64,000 nucleotides of DNA from Mesorhizobium qingshengii (GTDB lineage Bacteria > Pseudomonadota > Alphaproteobacteria > Rhizobiales > Rhizobiaceae), in the NCBI RefSeq assembly GCF_900103325.1, contig NZ_FMXM01000011.1, positions 62,001 through 126,000 of the forward strand. Reading direction: 5' to 3'. Every line of letters starts with the position of its first letter. The first letter of the stretch is position 1. Shown piece by piece: positions 16,094-23,595 of this stretch. The notes under the pieces were generated by a model. That model ran no database searches. It worked only from the letters and a program-made list of their open reading frames with translations, and had not been told where the DNA came from. A program made the translations under genes and the position numbers.

Positions 16094-17116
16094 ATGCATG
16101 TTTCGCTAGACACCATGGTGGACACACTGAAGGCGGCGGCCGAATCCAGCCGGCTGCGCATATTGGCACTGTTGTCGCGCGGTGACCTCACCGTTTCCGA
16201 TCTTACCGAAATTCTCGGCCAGTCGCAGCCGCGCGTTTCGCGGCATCTGAAGCTGCTGCTGGAGGCCGGGCTGATCGGCCGCTACCAGGAAGGGTCGTGG
16301 GCCTTCTTCCGCCTGTCGGACGCCGATTCCGCGCGCGACTTCGTGATGGGGCTGGTTTCCGGCATTCGCGGTGCCGACCCGCAGGTCGAGCGCGACCTGG
16401 AGCGGCTGGCCTCGGTCAAGCGCAAGCGTCAGGACCGCGCCACCGAATATTTTTCGGTGAACGCGGCGAGCTGGGACCATATCCGCTCGCTGCACGTGCC
16501 GGATCGCGCCGTCGAAGCCGCGATGCTGAAGCTGGTTGGCAAGCGGCCGTTCCAGTCGATGCTCGACCTCGGCACTGGCACCGGGCGGCTGCTGGAGATA
16601 TTCTCGCCGCTCTACCGGCGCGGTGTCGGCATCGACATGTCGCGCGAGATGCTGACCGTGGCGCGCGCCAATCTCGACAAGGCAGGCATTTCGAATGCGC
16701 AGGTGCGGCAGGGCGACATCTTCGCGCCGCCGGTCGAGCGCGATGCCTTCGATCTCGTCACCATCCACCAGGTGCTGCACTATCTCGACGACCCCGCCCG
16801 CGCCATCCACGAGGCCGCGCGGCTTTTACGCCCGGCCGGGCGGCTGGTCATCGTCGATTTCGCGCCGCATGCGCTGGAGTTCCTGCGTGACGAACACGCG
16901 CATATGCGGCTCGGCTTTTCGGATCGGCAGATCAAGGAGTGGTTTTCCGAAGCCGGCCTCGATCTCGAGGATGCCCAAGAGTTCGAGCCGCGCGGCGGCA
17001 ATGAGGCCAAGCTCACCGTCAAGCTTTGGCTTGGCCGCGACCGGCGCCTGCTGATCGCCGACCCTTCCAATGAAAGCCGCCAGGCCAAAGTTAGCTCGAT
17101 AGGGGAAATCGCCTGA
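16094..17116 (+). CDS. ArsR-family regulator fused to SAM-dependent methyltransferase
   Basis: A 340-residue two-domain protein. Residues about 5-95 form an ArsR winged helix (SSRLRILALLSRGDLTVSDL, then ILGQSQPRVSRHLKLLLEAG). There is no CxC metal site, so a metal ligand is unlikely. Residues about 120-320 form a class I methyltransferase: motif I MLDLGTGTGRLLEIF, acidic GIDMSREML and HQVLHYLDDP. The gene overlaps metF by one base (TGATG), which ties it to methionine/SAM metabolism. Fusion regulators of this kind may sense SAM or S-adenosylhomocysteine through the methyltransferase fold; that is inference. A palindromic operator candidate lies upstream. Confidence 0.88.
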   Translation: MHVSLDTMVDTLKAAAESSRLRILALLSRGDLTVSDLTEILGQSQPRVSRHLKLLLEAGLIGRYQEGSWAFFRLSDADSARDFVMGLVSGIRGADPQVERDLERLASVKRKRQDRATEYFSVNAASWDHIRSLHVPDRAVEAAMLKLVGKRPFQSMLDLGTGTGRLLEIFSPLYRRGVGIDMSREMLTVARANLDKAGISNAQVRQGDIFAPPVERDAFDLVTIHQVLHYLDDPARAIHEAARLLRPAGRLVIVDFAPHALEFLRDEHAHMRLGFSDRQIKEWFSEAGLDLEDAQEFEPRGGNEAKLTVKLWLGRDRRLLIADPSNESRQAKVSSIGEIA

Positions 17117-18033
17117 TGAACCAGTTCCGTTTTTCCCGCCGCCCGGACATTGGCGACAAGGTCAGCGTTTCCTTTGAATTCTTCCCTCCGAAGACCGACG
17201 AGATGGAAGCGAGGCTATGGGACACGGTCACCCGGCTGGAGCCGCTGAAGCCGAAATTCGTCTCGGTGACCTATGGCGCCGGCGGCTCGACGCGTGAGCG
17301 AACCGCACGCACCATCGGCCGTATCCTGAAAGAGACCAGCCTGACGCCGGCGGCGCACATGACCTGTGTGGACGCCGCCCGCCATGAGGTCGACGCGGTG
17401 ATCCAGGAATTCGCCGACATGGGCGTGAAGCGCTTCGTCGCCTTGCGGGGCGATCCGGCCGCCGGCGTCGGAACCGCCTATCGTCCGCATCCGGACGGCT
17501 ACGCCAACGGCGCCGAACTGGTGGGGGCGCTGAAGGATGCCGGCGATTTCGACATCTCGGTTTCGGCCTATCCGGAGAAGCACCCGGAAAGCCCTGACTT
17601 CGCCACCGACATCGACATGCTGAAGCGCAAGGTCGACAATGGCGCGACGCGGGCGATCACCCAGTTCTTCTTCGACAATGATCTCTACGAGCGCTATGTT
17701 GAGCGCGCGCGCCGCGCCGGTATCTACATCCCGATCGTGCCCGGCATTCTGCCGGTGCACAATTTCACCCAGGTCGCCAATTTCTCGGCGCGTTGCGGTG
17801 CGTTGGTGCCGGCATGGCTGGCCGAGCGCTTCGACGGTTTGCAGAACGATCCGCAAACGCATGCGCTGGTGGCTTCGGCGGTGGCGGCCGAACAGGTGCT
17901 GGACCTGGTCGAGCGCGGGGTGGGCGACTTCCACTTCTACACCATGAACCGGGCTGACCTTGTCTTCGCGATCTGCCACATGATCGGCATCCGCTCGCAT
18001 GAAGTGGAGGCAGCCGGGTCAGCCGCGGCATGA
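17116..18033 (+). CDS. metF: 5,10-Methylenetetrahydrofolate reductase
   Basis: A 305-residue FAD-dependent TIM-barrel enzyme that makes 5-methyl-THF for methionine synthesis. Conserved segments are VSFEFFPPKT (catalytic Glu) at the N-terminus, VTYGAGGSTRERT, AHMTCVD, RGDP (FAD), ITQFFFD and PIVPGILPV. Length matches bacterial MetF. The start codon overlaps the stop of the ArsR-methyltransferase gene (TGATG), so both are translated from one mRNA. A terminator hairpin follows 16 bases after the stop. Confidence 0.95.
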   Translation: MNQFRFSRRPDIGDKVSVSFEFFPPKTDEMEARLWDTVTRLEPLKPKFVSVTYGAGGSTRERTARTIGRILKETSLTPAAHMTCVDAARHEVDAVIQEFADMGVKRFVALRGDPAAGVGTAYRPHPDGYANGAELVGALKDAGDFDISVSAYPEKHPESPDFATDIDMLKRKVDNGATRAITQFFFDNDLYERYVERARRAGIYIPIVPGILPVHNFTQVANFSARCGALVPAWLAERFDGLQNDPQTHALVASAVAAEQVLDLVERGVGDFHFYTMNRADLVFAICHMIGIRSHEVEAAGSAAA

Positions 18034-18049
18034 ACAGGCTGAAAAAGCA

Positions 18050-18074
18050 AAAGGCCGGGAAAAACCCGGCCTTT
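18050..18074 (+). terminator. Rho-independent-type terminator after metF
   Basis: AAAGGCCGGG and CCCGGCCTTT are perfect 10-bp arms around AAAAA, placed 16 bp past the metF stop. The T-run is only three bases, inside the arm. Confidence 0.75.
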
Positions 18075-18119
18075 CGAATCGGTTGGACTATTGGGTGCTG
18101 GTCTTCCCAACTTGGCGGG

Positions 18120-18206
18120 TCAGGGAAGAAAGCCCATAATAAGGGCTCCGATGAAGGCGAACGCAGCACAGATCATCAATGCGTTGATTGGCCTCGTAAG
18201 TCCCAT
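18120..18206 (-). CDS. 28-residue hydrophobic membrane peptide
   Basis: Too short for routine gene calling. On the minus strand ATG (18204-18206) follows AGGAGG by seven bases and opens 28 codons: MGLTRPINALMICAAFAFIG then ALIMGFLP, stop TGA at 18120. One hydrophobic helix (residues 8-27) after a short positive N-terminus (Arg5) predicts a single-pass inner-membrane microprotein. An ATG seven bases upstream in another frame gives only 11 codons. The ribosome site lies in or beside the loop of an 8-bp stem (18207-18235). It is convergent with metF. I believe similar peptides exist in related rhizobia, but cannot check here. Function is unknown. Confidence 0.7.
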   Translation of the reverse strand: MGLTRPINALMICAAFAFIGALIMGFLP

Positions 18207-18235
18207 GGCATAGCCTCCTCTTAAAGAGCTATGCC
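18207..18235 (-). promoter_or_regulatory. Leader hairpin carrying the ribosome site of the 28-aa peptide gene
   Basis: GGCATAGC (18207-18214) and GCTATGCC (18228-18235) pair perfectly. In the minus-strand mRNA the AGGAGG ribosome site falls at the loop/3'-arm edge, and the start codon follows directly after the stem. Folding could limit ribosome access. Confidence 0.5.
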
Positions 18236-18521
18236 TAAGAGTCTAGGTTCATTTGGGCCACAGGCAAGCGGAAAATATGCTGCATTGCGACGTGATTGTG
18301 AAATTTGCGACTTCGGTTTTGCCGTTAGACGTTGAAACTCCTAGGCAAAAACCGGCTTAGGGCCTGTGAATAAATTATGGCGGCGCTGTGTCGCTGGCGT
18401 GTCAGGGCAGCGCCACCGGCATGGGCTCGAAAGTCGTACTTGACTTCCGGAAAGCACGTTGCGGAGATTCAATTAGAGGGGCTGGAGCGCCCTTTGCGGG
18501 TCCAGTTGGACGCGCGGCGAT
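18236..18521. other. Intergenic stretch without a visible gene
   Basis: About 285 bp between the peptide gene leader and the DMT transporter stop. It is more AT-rich than average near 18280-18370, consistent with a promoter for the peptide gene, but no clear -35/-10 pair, RNA gene or repeat was identified. Confidence 0.5.
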
Positions 18522-19439
18522 CTAACCTAGACCGAACACTCGCCCGTCGATGGTGACGAGGCCAAGCGCGATCAGCACCACGCCGCTGACTTCGAACAGT
18601 TCGAGCCGCTCGCCGAGGAACAGGAAACCAAGCAGCATGGCGCTGGCCGGCACGATGAGCGTGACCAGCGAGGCGTTGGTGGCGCCGGCCGAGGCGACGA
18701 GGTTGAAATAGAGGATGTAGGCGAAGGCGGTGGACAGCAGCGCCAGCGCCAGCACCGCCGCCCACACCGGGGGTGAGGCCGAGAACAGGCCAGCCGGACC
18801 ATAGGTGAACAGCACGATCGGGATCATGATGATGGTCGAGGCGGTCAGCTGTCCGGTGGCGATGACCGGCGAGGGCACGCCCTTGAAGCGGCGGGCGATC
18901 ATCAGGGCAATCCCATAGGACAGCGAAGCGCCGATCAGCGCGAATTTGGCCCAGACCGGCCCGCCGAGCCCGGCAAGCAGGCCGGGGCCGATCATCACCG
19001 CCGTGCCGGCGACACCAAGGGCGATGCCGACGAACTTGTTCCAGGAGAGTTTTTCGTCTGATGTCAGCGCGTTGGCGAAGATCAGCGTCCAGAACGGCGT
19101 CGTGGCGTTGAGCACCGAGGCGACACCGGCGCCAAGCTGGGTCTGGCCGGCGAAGATCAGCGAGAAGGGGATCACGTTGTTGGTGAGTGCCAGCAGGAAG
19201 AACAAGCCGGCGTGCGGAAGGGCGAGCCGGAAAGACGGTCCGCGCAGACCGAGATAGACCTGCAGCGCGATCGCGGCGATGGCAACGCGAAACAGCACCA
19301 GCACCAGCGGGTGAAGCTCAGCCACCGCGATGCGGGCGAAGAAGAACGAGCCGCCCCAGATCGCGCCGAGCAGCAGGAGCTGTCCCCAGTCCTTGAGCAC
19401 CATCGGCCCGCGTGGCGTGGATGTCGCGGCTATTGCCAT
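18522..19439 (-). CDS. EamA/DMT-family transporter (RhaT/RarD-like exporter)
   Basis: A 305-residue inner-membrane protein with about ten hydrophobic helices in two EamA repeats. The first repeat starts LLLLGAIWGGSFFFARIAV and the second includes KFALIGASLSYGIALMIARR. The motif FLFLGERLELFEVSGVVLIA near the end is the classic DMT signature (LGE...G..LI..G). Members export amino acids, nucleosides or other metabolites; specificity cannot be predicted. It is divergent from the fold-III decarboxylase gene with a 207-bp shared promoter region, so a link to amino acid or polyamine efflux is possible but unproven. Confidence 0.88.
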   Translation of the reverse strand: MAIAATSTPRGPMVLKDWGQLLLLGAIWGGSFFFARIAVAELHPLVLVLFRVAIAAIALQVYLGLRGPSFRLALPHAGLFFLLALTNNVIPFSLIFAGQTQLGAGVASVLNATTPFWTLIFANALTSDEKLSWNKFVGIALGVAGTAVMIGPGLLAGLGGPVWAKFALIGASLSYGIALMIARRFKGVPSPVIATGQLTASTIIMIPIVLFTYGPAGLFSASPPVWAAVLALALLSTAFAYILYFNLVASAGATNASLVTLIVPASAMLLGFLFLGERLELFEVSGVVLIALGLVTIDGRVFGLG

Positions 19440-19646
19440 GTGATCGTCCTCCCAGACGGCCTGAATGCCAGCCAGTCAGGCGGAAGGCATATCGGGTTCG
19501 GCGACAAGGGCCACCCGAAACCTGATTGATGGCAGACGTTGCCGCCAAAGACCTAGCGCCGCCGCGTCAGGGCCGCGAGACACAGAATTGTTTTCATTAG
19601 CCGCTAGCTTGGATTAATTGTGCGCAGCCGAGGTGAGGATTCGTCC

Positions 19647-20867
19647 ATGCAGCGATTCGAGAATGCCCGCGAGGCGGCACTGGCGCTTCGCCCGGACGAT
19701 CCGATCTATTGCTTCCGCCCGCAGGTGCTGAAGGCCGATGCGCGGCAGTTCATGGGCATGTTCCCGGGCAAGACCGCCTATGCGGTCAAGACCAATGGCG
19801 AGCAGATCGTGCTGAAGACCCTGGTCGAGGCCGGCGTCAATGCCTTCGACGTCGCTTCGCCCGGCGAGTTCGCCGCCGTGCGCGCCGTCTCCGCCGATGC
19901 CGAGATGCTCTATATGCACCCGGTCAAGGCGCAGTCGGACATCAAGCTGGCGTTGGAGAAGTACGGCATCCGCGTCATTTCGCTCGACCATGAGGACGAG
20001 ATCACCAAGCTGACGCGGGTGGTGCGCGCGCTTGACATCGATCCGGGCTCGATCAGCGTGTTCGTGCGGGTGCAGACCAAGGGCCTCGCCGCCTACGAAT
20101 TGTCGAAGAAATTCGGCGCCGGGCCTGCCTATGCTGTCGAACTGGCGGAGCGGCTGAACCGCACCGGCTACAAGGTTGGCCTGTGTTTTCATGTCGGCAG
20201 CCAGATCGAGGACCCCGACACTTATGAGCGGGCGCTGGCCTCGGCCGACTGGGTGCGCAACCGGCTGACCTTCGACATTGCCGGGCTCGATGTCGGCGGG
20301 GGTTTTCCGGCCGAATACGGGCACGATCCCAACCGCAAGCAGATCGAGATGCCGTCGCTGGGCCAGATCATGTCGCGGCTGTCCGGCGATCTTAAAGAAT
20401 ACCAGTTCGACCAGATGCCGCTGGTCGCGGAGCCGGGCCGGGTGATCGTCGCGCGCTGCCTGTCGCTGATCGTGCGGGTGCTGCTGCGCAAGGGCAAGCG
20501 GCTCTACATCAATGACGGCATCTGGGCGTCGCTGTCGGATTCATGGACCGGCAAGATCACGCTGCCGGCACGCTTCATTCCCGACCCAGCGATCCGGTCG
20601 CGCAATGGCGAGGAAAAGAACATCGTGCCGTTCAAGGTCTGCGGGGCGACCTGCGATTCCGTCGACATCCTGTCGCGGCCGTTCTGGCTGCCGGAAACGG
20701 TCGACACCGGCGACTGGATCGAGATCGGCCATATCGGCGCCTATTCGCTGTCGCTCAGGACCCGCTTCAACGGCTTCTATCCCGACACTTTCGTCGAGGT
20801 GACGACGCCGTTCGACGAGGGCGACGCGCCACAAGGGTTTGCGAGTTTGGAGACGATGGCTGATTAA
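19647..20867 (+). CDS. Fold-type III PLP decarboxylase (ornithine/diaminopimelate decarboxylase-like)
   Basis: A 406-residue alanine-racemase-fold decarboxylase. PLP Lys48 lies in AYAVKTN; HVGSQIEDP and LDVGGGFP provide PLP phosphate contacts; PLVAEPGR and the C-terminal VCGATCDSVDIL supply the catalytic Cys across the dimer, as in eukaryotic-type ornithine decarboxylase. The ATCDS version favours Orn/Lys decarboxylase over LysA, but the N-terminus differs from the shorter rhizobial Odc, so arginine or carboxynorspermidine-type substrates cannot be excluded. The start at 19647 is set by GGTGAGG eight bases upstream. A RIME-like palindrome follows the stop. Confidence 0.8.
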   Translation: MQRFENAREAALALRPDDPIYCFRPQVLKADARQFMGMFPGKTAYAVKTNGEQIVLKTLVEAGVNAFDVASPGEFAAVRAVSADAEMLYMHPVKAQSDIKLALEKYGIRVISLDHEDEITKLTRVVRALDIDPGSISVFVRVQTKGLAAYELSKKFGAGPAYAVELAERLNRTGYKVGLCFHVGSQIEDPDTYERALASADWVRNRLTFDIAGLDVGGGFPAEYGHDPNRKQIEMPSLGQIMSRLSGDLKEYQFDQMPLVAEPGRVIVARCLSLIVRVLLRKGKRLYINDGIWASLSDSWTGKITLPARFIPDPAIRSRNGEEKNIVPFKVCGATCDSVDILSRPFWLPETVDTGDWIEIGHIGAYSLSLRTRFNGFYPDTFVEVTTPFDEGDAPQGFASLETMAD

Positions 20868-20872
20868 GTTTC

Positions 20873-21021
20873 TTCCTTCTCCCCTTGTGGGAGAAGGTGT
20901 CGCCGAAGGCGACGGATGAGGGGTGTTCCAGAGAACGCCTACGCCTCACTCCGCTGGAACACCCCTCATCCGTCTCGGCGCTCGCGCGCCGATCCACCTT
21001 CTCCCACAAGGGGAGAAGGAA
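20873..21021. repeat. Large RIME-like palindromic repeat
   Basis: A 149-bp inverted structure. Outer arms of 27 bp (20873-20899 and 20995-21021) are perfect complements and each contains the nested palindrome CTTCTCCC...GGGAGAAG. Inner arms of 18 bp (CGGATGAGGGGTGTTCCA at 20913-20930 and its complement at 20955-20972) are also perfect. It fills the gap between two convergent genes and could act as a two-way terminator. Rhizobial intergenic mosaic elements have this layout. Confidence 0.85.
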
Positions 21022-21027
21022 GAGGAG

Positions 21028-22206
21028 CTAAAGCCTCGCCAGCAGATCCGGCGTTGGCCAGCCATCCACTGGCAGGCCAAGGCGCATCTGCTCCTTGCGG
21101 ATCGCTTCGCGGGTGTTGGTGCCCAGGATGCCATCGACCGTGCCGACGTCGTAGCCCCTGGCTTCCAGCTTGGTCTGCAAGGCTTTCATCTGCTCGTTGT
21201 CGAGGCCGGTCTCGGGATTGCGCGGATCGAACTGCGGCGCGCCTGCCAGCCTGTTGGCGAGATTGGCCGCGGTCAGCGCGTAGGTGAAGGACTGGTTCCA
21301 CTCAAGATAGACGTCGAAATTGTCGTAGGTGAGGAAGGCCGGACCCTTGCGCCCCATTGGCAAGGCTAGGCCGGCCTTCAGGCCGTTGTCGACCAGCGGC
21401 GTGCCGTTCGGGTTGGTGACCCCCCACAGCGCCCATTGCGACAGCGGCAATTTGTTGGTGCGTCCGGTCTGGTCCCACGGCATGTCGTCGGGCACGCGGA
21501 CTTCCTCGATCCAGGGCTGGTCGCGTTTCCAGCCGCGCGACAGCACCTTGTTGGCCGTGGTCATGATGACGTCCGGGACACTGTTGCGCAGGTCGACCTT
21601 GCCGTCACCGTCGCCGTCGACGCCGCGCGCCAGATAGTCCGAAGGCAGGATCTGCGTCTGGCCGATCTCGCCGGCCCAGGCGCCCGTGACGTTCTCCGGC
21701 AGCACACCGCGATCGATCAGCATCAAAAGAGGGATGAGTTGCGGCCGGAAAAGCTGTGGGCGGCGGCAATCATGGGAGAGTGTCACCAGGGCGCTCAGCG
21801 TGTGGAAATCGCCCTGCACGGCGCCGAAATCGGTTTCCAGCGCCCAGAAGGCGGCGATGATCGGTGCCTGGACGCCGAACTGCTGGTCGGCGCGGGCGAA
21901 GACGTCGGCGTATTTCTTCAGGTTTGCCGCGCCTTGCTTCAGCCGGTAGGCCGAGATCATGCGGTTGGAGAATTCGATGAAGGTCTGGGTAAAGACACCC
22001 TGGGCGCGGTCGCGCGCCAGAACCTTGTCGTCGATGGTCGCATCCTCCAGCGCATCGAGGCCGGCGGTGCCGACGCCAGCCGCCTTGGCTTCCGCCGCCA
22101 CGCCCTGCTTCCAGGCTTCGAAGTCGCCGCCGCATTCCTGCGCCATCGCCGGCAAGGCCGTGGCGCACAAGAACAGCGCCGCGAGGGCTTTCGAACGCAG
22201 TCGCAT
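21028..22206 (-). CDS. Lytic murein transglycosylase (MltB family) with peptidoglycan-binding domain
   Basis: A 392-residue secreted enzyme. A signal peptide (1-22, AMA) is followed by an SLT_2/MltB domain (about 25-310) with catalytic Glu124 in AAFWALETDFG, then GEIGQTQILPSDYL. A C-terminal PG_binding_1 domain (about 330-392) holds QTKLEARGYDVGTVDGILGT. It cleaves the MurNAc-GlcNAc bond to give 1,6-anhydroMurNAc. ATG 22206 follows AAAGGAAG. Unlike MltB of E. coli there is no lipobox, so it should be soluble in the periplasm. It lies next to a GH25 muramidase on the same strand. Confidence 0.9.
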   Translation of the reverse strand: MRLRSKALAALFLCATALPAMAQECGGDFEAWKQGVAAEAKAAGVGTAGLDALEDATIDDKVLARDRAQGVFTQTFIEFSNRMISAYRLKQGAANLKKYADVFARADQQFGVQAPIIAAFWALETDFGAVQGDFHTLSALVTLSHDCRRPQLFRPQLIPLLMLIDRGVLPENVTGAWAGEIGQTQILPSDYLARGVDGDGDGKVDLRNSVPDVIMTTANKVLSRGWKRDQPWIEEVRVPDDMPWDQTGRTNKLPLSQWALWGVTNPNGTPLVDNGLKAGLALPMGRKGPAFLTYDNFDVYLEWNQSFTYALTAANLANRLAGAPQFDPRNPETGLDNEQMKALQTKLEARGYDVGTVDGILGTNTREAIRKEQMRLGLPVDGWPTPDLLARL

Positions 22207-22330
22207 CGGCTTCCTTTCGACATTCAGGATCCCAAGGCGTCCTAGCGCAGCCATAGGGGCGCGGAGCTCTGGAGTACCGGCGGTTGCAGACTTTACCGCT
22301 GGCTCTGTCGAAAAGCAGGCGGCAGGCCCG

Positions 22331-22571
22331 GTGTCAACGGGTGTTCTGCGACAGCCACTTGTTCCTGGCGGCCTCGCTGCCGTTGAACCGGTGTCAACGG
22401 GTGTTGTGCCGCAGCCTGTTGTTGCTGGCGGCTTGGCTGCCGTTGAACCCCGGTATCAACGGCACTTCTGCAGGAATGATTTGATCCAACGTGGTGCTGC
22501 CGTTGAACCTGACATCAACGGGTGTTCTGCCGCAGCCACTTGTTCCAGGCGGCTTCACTGCCGTTGAAGAC
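22331..22571 (-). repeat. Tandem ~60-bp repeats derived from the 3' end of the GH25 gene
   Basis: Four head-to-tail units begin near 22331, 22391, 22451 and 22512. The last one is the actual 3' coding end of the GH25 gene (to 22571). In the gene's orientation each unit starts TTCAACGGCAGC; the units at 22331 and 22391 keep the reading frame (FNGSEAARNKWLSQNTR and FNGSQAASNNRLRHNTR, each followed by TGA), while the 22451 unit has diverged and lost its stop. Confidence 0.85.
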
Positions 22572-23309
22572 GTTGATGTCGGACTTGCCGGTCATGCCGG
22601 GAACGATGCCGGTTCCGGTATACTGCCAGAAGGTGAAGGGGTGGCTGCCGTATTTCTCGCGCGGATGGCCGGCAACGGAGCGCAGCCAGTAGGGGTAGCC
22701 GCGGAAGGTCGATAGCTGGTTGTCGTCGAAGAAATCGACCGAGGTGTAGATGATCGGCTTCTTGCCGTAGTGCCGTTCGACGATTTCGAGGAAGGTGGTC
22801 ATCTCCGCGCGCACCGTGGCGGCGTCGGGGCGCAGCCTGCAGGTCGGCGATTTCGGGTTCCATTCCATGTCGAGGACCGGCGGCATCGCCGAGCGATCGA
22901 CGGGGACATTCTGGATGAACCAGCGCGCCTGCTGGGCCGCGGGGGTGCAGAAATAGAAGAAATGATAGGCCGCGCGCGGAACACCGTTGGCTTTCGTGCG
23001 GGCCCAATGCTCGTTGAAATAGTCATCGAAGCGGTCACCGCCCTCGGTCGCCTTGATGAAGGCGAAGGAGATGCCGCTGGCCTTGGCCGCCGGCCAGTCG
23101 ACCGAGGTCTGGTATTTGGAGACGTCGGTGCCATGAACGGCATAATTCCACGGCGCGCCGCTGTCCCATTCATGCGGCTTGGAATCGGCGAAGCGGGGCG
23201 CGTGCACGGCGACCGTCTGGCTGCTGGACGGCGACAGCGGCGAGAGATCGTCCACGGTCGAGCAGGCGCCGAGCAGCGTCAACATGAAAAGGGCCGCAAG
23301 ACGGCGCAT
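22515..23309 (-). CDS. GH25 muramidase (lysozyme) lipoprotein
   Basis: A 264-residue glycoside hydrolase family 25 protein. The N-terminus MRRLAALFMLTLLGACS has a lipobox (LGAC, Cys16), so it should be lipid-anchored. The catalytic domain shows the GH25 pattern: GTDVSKYQTSVDW, FAFIKATEGG, AYHFFYF and the acid pair in LDMEW, then YTSVDFF and FWQYTGTG. It hydrolyses beta-1,4 bonds between MurNAc and GlcNAc. The start at 23309 (ATG) has GGGAA upstream; a TTG four codons earlier is less likely. The last 19 codons are amplified in tandem downstream. It is followed on the same strand by the MltB-type gene. Confidence 0.9.
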   Translation of the reverse strand: MRRLAALFMLTLLGACSTVDDLSPLSPSSSQTVAVHAPRFADSKPHEWDSGAPWNYAVHGTDVSKYQTSVDWPAAKASGISFAFIKATEGGDRFDDYFNEHWARTKANGVPRAAYHFFYFCTPAAQQARWFIQNVPVDRSAMPPVLDMEWNPKSPTCRLRPDAATVRAEMTTFLEIVERHYGKKPIIYTSVDFFDDNQLSTFRGYPYWLRSVAGHPREKYGSHPFTFWQYTGTGIVPGMTGKSDINVFNGSEAAWNKWLRQNTR

Positions 23310-23426
23310 CGCAATTCCCAAGCCGGATTCAGCCGGTCACTGATGGGTCTGTGCACTGATGGCCGCCGCTTGGTCTGGCCCCCTCCGAGCGATCGCCCCA
23401 CAGCATCGCCCAGCATCTTAATTTCG

Positions 23427-23473
23427 TGCATGTCGTTGTCCCAAAACCGCTGTGCACTTTTGGGCGACATGCA
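23427..23473. repeat. 47-bp palindromic intergenic repeat
   Basis: TGCATGTCG and CGACATGCA form the outer arms; CCCAAAA (23440-23446) and TTTTGGG (23458-23464) form the inner arms. The same 47-bp layout recurs at 56643 and 59583 and, decayed, at 15936. It lies in a 286-bp gap between divergent genes. Confidence 0.85.
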
Positions 23474-23595
23474 TCCTGTGATCGCCGATCATGGTTGATA
23501 ATCAGTTGACGGCGCTCGACAAGCACCACGATTTGCGGAAGCAATGGCGGCAAATCGATGACATAAGGCTCAGGCGAGAGCCTGGGAGGAAATAA

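Noticed and set aside
19440..19646. speF-type leader RNA upstream of the fold-III decarboxylase
   Set aside because: No convincing conserved core could be recognised by eye in the 207-bp gap; a covariance search with the Rfam speF model would decide.
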